64,000 nt of DNA, taken from contig CAMVTO010000012.1 of NCBI GenBank assembly GCA_947170435.1, positions 1-64,000 of the forward strand, in the 5' to 3' direction. The stretch comes from an uncultured Clostridia bacterium (GTDB lineage: Bacteria; Bacillota; Clostridia; Oscillospirales; Oscillospiraceae). Positions 61,269 to 64,000 of this stretch are shown here, one piece after another. The notes beneath the pieces were generated by a model. That model ran no database searches. It saw only the letters and a program-made list of their open reading frames with translations, and was not told where the DNA came from. Made by a program: the position numbers and the translations under genes. Position 1 is the first letter of the stretch. Every line of letters starts with the position of its first letter.

Positions 61269-61457
61269 ATGGTGATCATCAGGAAGCTGGTCTTGCACAT
61301 TCCGCTGCTGCTGATCTTGCCGATGGTCATGGAAAACAAGGTGCTTGCCGCGGTCCTTTCCGCGCCGGTCTCGGACGTTCTGCCTGTTGTTGCGACCCTG
61401 CTATTTTTTGCGCCGGGCTTCTATCATACGATGAAAAGTTCTTGGTCATCGCCTTGA
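61269..61457 (+). pseudogene. C-terminal fragment of a MATE-type transporter
   Basis: 62 residues: RKLVLHIPLLLILPMVMENK, then SAPVSDVLPVVATLLFFA. This matches the last helices of MATE proteins (RQVxxHIPLLxxL...ADVL). The rest is absent. Confidence 0.5.
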
Positions 61458-61559
61458 CCTCATGGTTGCGCTGACGGAACCGAGGTCACTCAGCATAGCG
61501 GAATCCGGCGGACAACAGCTCAAAGTAACGATGGACGGTATATAGACCAAGGGTTCTAT

Positions 61560-62126
61560 CACTGAAGCAGCGAAGGAACTCTTTATTTCACAGCCCAGCC
61601 TGTCCGGAGCGATCCGCGAGGTGGAGAAGGAGGCGGGCGTCACGATCTTTAACCGCTGTCGCGCGGGTGTGGCCCTGACCGATGAGGGCATGGAGTTCCT
61701 CGGCTACGCGAGGCAGGCCGTGCAGCAGATGGAACTGCTGGAATCCCGATACGCCGGGAGCATCCGCTGGCCAGACAGGAAAGCGTGTCGCTGGCTGACT
61801 TGCGGCCATACCCCCGACTCAGCTTTGTGCAGGGCCTTTACGAATCGGCCCACTATTCCGAGGAGTTGTTCAGCAACGAGGTCGTAGACAAGAGCATCCG
61901 TATCAGCGACCGTGCCGCCATCGTGAACCTTATGATTGGGTTGGACGGCTATACGATCTCCAGCGGCATCTTTCCGAAATACCTGCAAGGCGATGCCATC
62001 GTCGCCGTCCCGCTGGATGAATCGGAAACCATGAGAATCGGCTATGTGCTGAACAAGGGTCGGGAGCTCTCCCCGCTGGGGAAAATCTATATCGACGCCA
62101 TCCGACAATATGAGGGCAGGCCATAG
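61560..62126 (+). pseudogene. LysR-family regulator with internal deletion and frameshift
   Basis: The HTH reads SITEAAKELFISQPSLSGAI, then REVEKEAGVTIFNRCRAG. About residue 70 (ESRYAG) the reading shifts to the frame at 61785, SLADLRPYPRLSFVQGLYES, and continues with the effector domain end (DRAAIVNLMIGLDGYTISSG, DAIRQYEGRP). The middle of the effector domain is missing. It precedes a LysE exporter, the classic pairing. Confidence 0.75.
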
Positions 62127-62212
62127 GACAAACCTATGACCTGCCATAAGTTTTTGAGTGTACCTGTCAAGTGACCCAAAGTAGTATGCTCTCCGCAAAG
62201 GAGGGCAGAGCT

Positions 62213-62797
62213 ATGTCGGGTTATGTGATAGGGAATTTTCTTGTATATGCGGTGATCAACGCGTTCACACCGGGGCCGGGGAATATTCTGGCACTCAACA
62301 CGATCACGAATTACGGATGGAAGAAAGGTAAGCCGCTTTTTTTCGGAATATTTACCGGGTACTATGTGGTGCAGCTAATCTGCGCGGTTTTCGTGTTCGG
62401 CGTCAGTACGCTTCTGCCGCAGGTGATGGGCGTGATAAAATATGTCGGCGCGGCGTACATCCTCTATCTCGCCATCCATATTGCCGTCAGCCGCCCGGGC
62501 GAGGGCAGCGCAGAGCAATCAGCGTCCTTCTGGAAGGGATTCCTGCTGCAATTCGTCAATGTGAAGATATACCTGTTTGGTATCACGGCCCTCACAGGCT
62601 ACGTCACGGATTACAGCACAGAATTGTGGGTACTGGTGTTCTTTGAACTGGTGATCGCAACCATCGGAACAATTGCCACCTCAAGCTGGATTGCGGCGGG
62701 CATGGCGATTCAAAAGATTTATCTGCGGCACTATCGGCCCATCAACATCATCCTCGCGCTGACGCTTTTGGAATGTGTTTACAGTATATTGAAATAG
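62213..62797 (+). CDS. LysE-family amino acid exporter
   Basis: 194 residues, six helices. FTPGPGNILALNTITNYGWK is the LysE signature at helix 1, then VGAAYILYLAIHI. Export of basic amino acids or similar solutes. It starts at ATG 62213 behind AAGGAGGGCAGAG. The adjacent LysR gene is broken, so it may be unregulated. The reading frame is intact. Confidence 0.88.
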   Translation: MSGYVIGNFLVYAVINAFTPGPGNILALNTITNYGWKKGKPLFFGIFTGYYVVQLICAVFVFGVSTLLPQVMGVIKYVGAAYILYLAIHIAVSRPGEGSAEQSASFWKGFLLQFVNVKIYLFGITALTGYVTDYSTELWVLVFFELVIATIGTIATSSWIAAGMAIQKIYLRHYRPINIILALTLLECVYSILK

Positions 62798-62868
62798 AAT
62801 ATGTTATTCTTCACAAATCCAAACGATTTTTCTGCCAGCCCTCTATGCTGCCGGCTCGCAATATGAAA

Positions 62869-64000
62869 TCAACGGGACGACCGGGCGCTTTTTACCACCG
62901 TACCGGTGAGCGCGAACAGCGCCACCACGTTGGGCAGCACCATGAAGTTATTGAGCAAGTCCTGCAGATCCCAGACAAAGTCGCTGGAAAACACGGTGCC
63001 GAGGAACACAAATACCAGCGCGATCACGTTGTAGACCGTCGACGCCAGCTTGGGGTTCCTGCCGCCAAAGAGGTACACGGCGTTGATCTTGCCGAACAGG
63101 TTCCAGCTCAGAATCGTAGAGAACGCGAAAAACAGCAGACAGACGGCGACGAACATCGGCCCGAAGGTGCCGCCGAACACGGTGCTGAACGCGGTCTGGG
63201 CGAGGTTGTTCTTGCCCAGCGTTTCCGTCACCGCGCCGGTGTAGCCGCTCGCGAGCGGACCGTCCGCCGTGTAGAGGGTCGAGATGATGACCAGCGCGTT
63301 GAAGGTCAGCACCACGAAGGTGTCGATGAACACGCCGATCATGGCGACGACGCCCTGCTCATGCGGCGTCTTGACGTTCGCCTGCGCGTGGGCGTGGGGC
63401 GTGGAGCCCATACCGGCCTCGTTGGAGAACAGGCCGCGCTTCGCGCCCTGCGTCACCGCCAGCTTGATCGCTGCGCCGAAGCCGCCGCCGAGGATCGCCT
63501 GCGGCTGGAAGGCGTAGCGGAAGACCATGCCGACGGTTGCGGGAAGATACTTGATTCGCACGATTAGTACCACCAGACCGCCGAGCAGGAACACCGCCGC
63601 CATCAAGGGGACGATCTTCTCCGTCACCGCCGCGAGGCGCTGCACGCCGCCGAGAAAAATGACGCCGCAGACGATCACCAGCACGACGCCGACCGCCCAC
63701 GCGGGGATGCCGAAGGCGCTCTCCATGTTGCCGCCGATGGAGTTGGACTGCACCATACAGCCCATGAAGCCCAGCGCCAGCATAATCGCCACGGCGAAAA
63801 AGCCCGCGAGGAACTTGCCGAAACCGCCCCAGAACGCAGTGGTGATGTAGTACACGGGGCCGCCGTGGATCTCGCCGTCGGGATTGACCTTGCGGGTCTC
63901 CACCGCCAGCGTCGCCTCGGCATAGATGGTCGCCATGCCGAGGAAGGCGATGAGCCACATCCAGAAGATCGCGCCAGGGCCGCCGGTCAGGATCGCGCCG
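62869..64000 (-). CDS. AGCS-family sodium:alanine symporter, 5' end outside window
   Basis: The frame continues open to base 64000. Marks are GMATIYAEATLAVETRK, GGPVYYITTAFWGGFGKFLA, GAKRGLFSNEAGMGSTPHAH (the hallmark RGLFSNEAGxGSAP) and SWNLFGKINAVYLFGG. It imports alanine or glycine with Na+. The C-terminus (TGTVVKSARSSR) is shorter than usual and lies at the boundary of the accessory region, so a few residues may be lost. Confidence 0.88.
   Translation of the reverse strand, partial: GAILTGGPGAIFWMWLIAFLGMATIYAEATLAVETRKVNPDGEIHGGPVYYITTAFWGGFGKFLAGFFAVAIMLALGFMGCMVQSNSIGGNMESAFGIPAWAVGVVLVIVCGVIFLGGVQRLAAVTEKIVPLMAAVFLLGGLVVLIVRIKYLPATVGMVFRYAFQPQAILGGGFGAAIKLAVTQGAKRGLFSNEAGMGSTPHAHAQANVKTPHEQGVVAMIGVFIDTFVVLTFNALVIISTLYTADGPLASGYTGAVTETLGKNNLAQTAFSTVFGGTFGPMFVAVCLLFFAFSTILSWNLFGKINAVYLFGGRNPKLASTVYNVIALVFVFLGTVFSSDFVWDLQDLLNNFMVLPNVVALFALTGTVVKSARSSR

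Overview
The window looks like chromosome from a GC-rich, spore-forming, butyrate-producing gut Clostridium relative (Oscillospiraceae-like, Intestinimonas/Flavonifractor type). The evidence is Gram-positive Shine-Dalgarno sequences (AGGAGG), sigma-A promoters, a spore-protein (SASP) gene remnant, a YtvI-type membrane protein, crotonase plus 3-hydroxybutyryl-CoA dehydrogenase, an NfnAB transhydrogenase, nickel-handling genes of the CooC/CooT type and a fructoselysine (Amadori product) locus. The taxon is an inference; no rRNA gene is present.

Region 1 (1-11731) holds two facing-away catabolic operons. The minus-strand one carries clear FrlD, FrlC and FrlA homologues with a GntR/UTRA regulator, but the deglycase FrlB is absent here and an amidohydrolase plus a YjbQ-family protein sit in its place. 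The plus-strand one carries a YtcJ-like amidohydrolase lacking two usual metal ligands, a second FrlC-like isomerase, a MATE exporter, a BtpA/SgcQ protein and an FGGY kinase.

Region 2 (about 11.75-29.5 kb) is a mobile element ending in a sigma-like regulator, Xis, a tyrosine integrase and a tRNA-Gln gene. Its cargo resembles a Gram-positive version of the PRTRC cassette. It has a protein fusing a ubiquitin-like domain to a JAMM peptidase, a ThiF/E1-like enzyme and two paralogues of the PRTRC-B (prokaryotic E2-D) type. Alongside lie a bactofilin-like membrane protein, an adenine methyltransferase, a Rad52 protein, a Rad50/SMC-like ATPase and a CHC2 primase. A three-gene block is tandemly duplicated and one gene of the second copy has a -1 frameshift. 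This is the strongest candidate for an undescribed system.

Region 3 (29.5-51.8 kb) is core chromosome: tRNA-Gln, azlCD, an EFR1 ferredoxin, a GNAT enzyme, an RluA synthase, a glycosyltransferase with a charged helical tail, hbd/crt, trmB from an apparently leaderless promoter, a D-hydantoinase, murI, a Na/Pi transporter, ytvI, pheB, a short aspartokinase behind a terminator, cooC/His-rich/cooT, nfnAB, alpha-galactosidase, glutathione peroxidase and an ECF S component.

Region 4 (51.8-62.8 kb) is a decayed accessory region that cuts a SASP gene. It contains a truncated ParA, an intact ParB, RelE and RelB/PIN toxin-antitoxin genes and a VirB4 relic. It also contains a TetR-centred group (alpha/beta hydrolase, TetR, cardiolipin synthase) whose promoters share a repeated palindrome. 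Several genes here have lost internal segments. The window ends in an AGCS-type sodium:alanine symporter.
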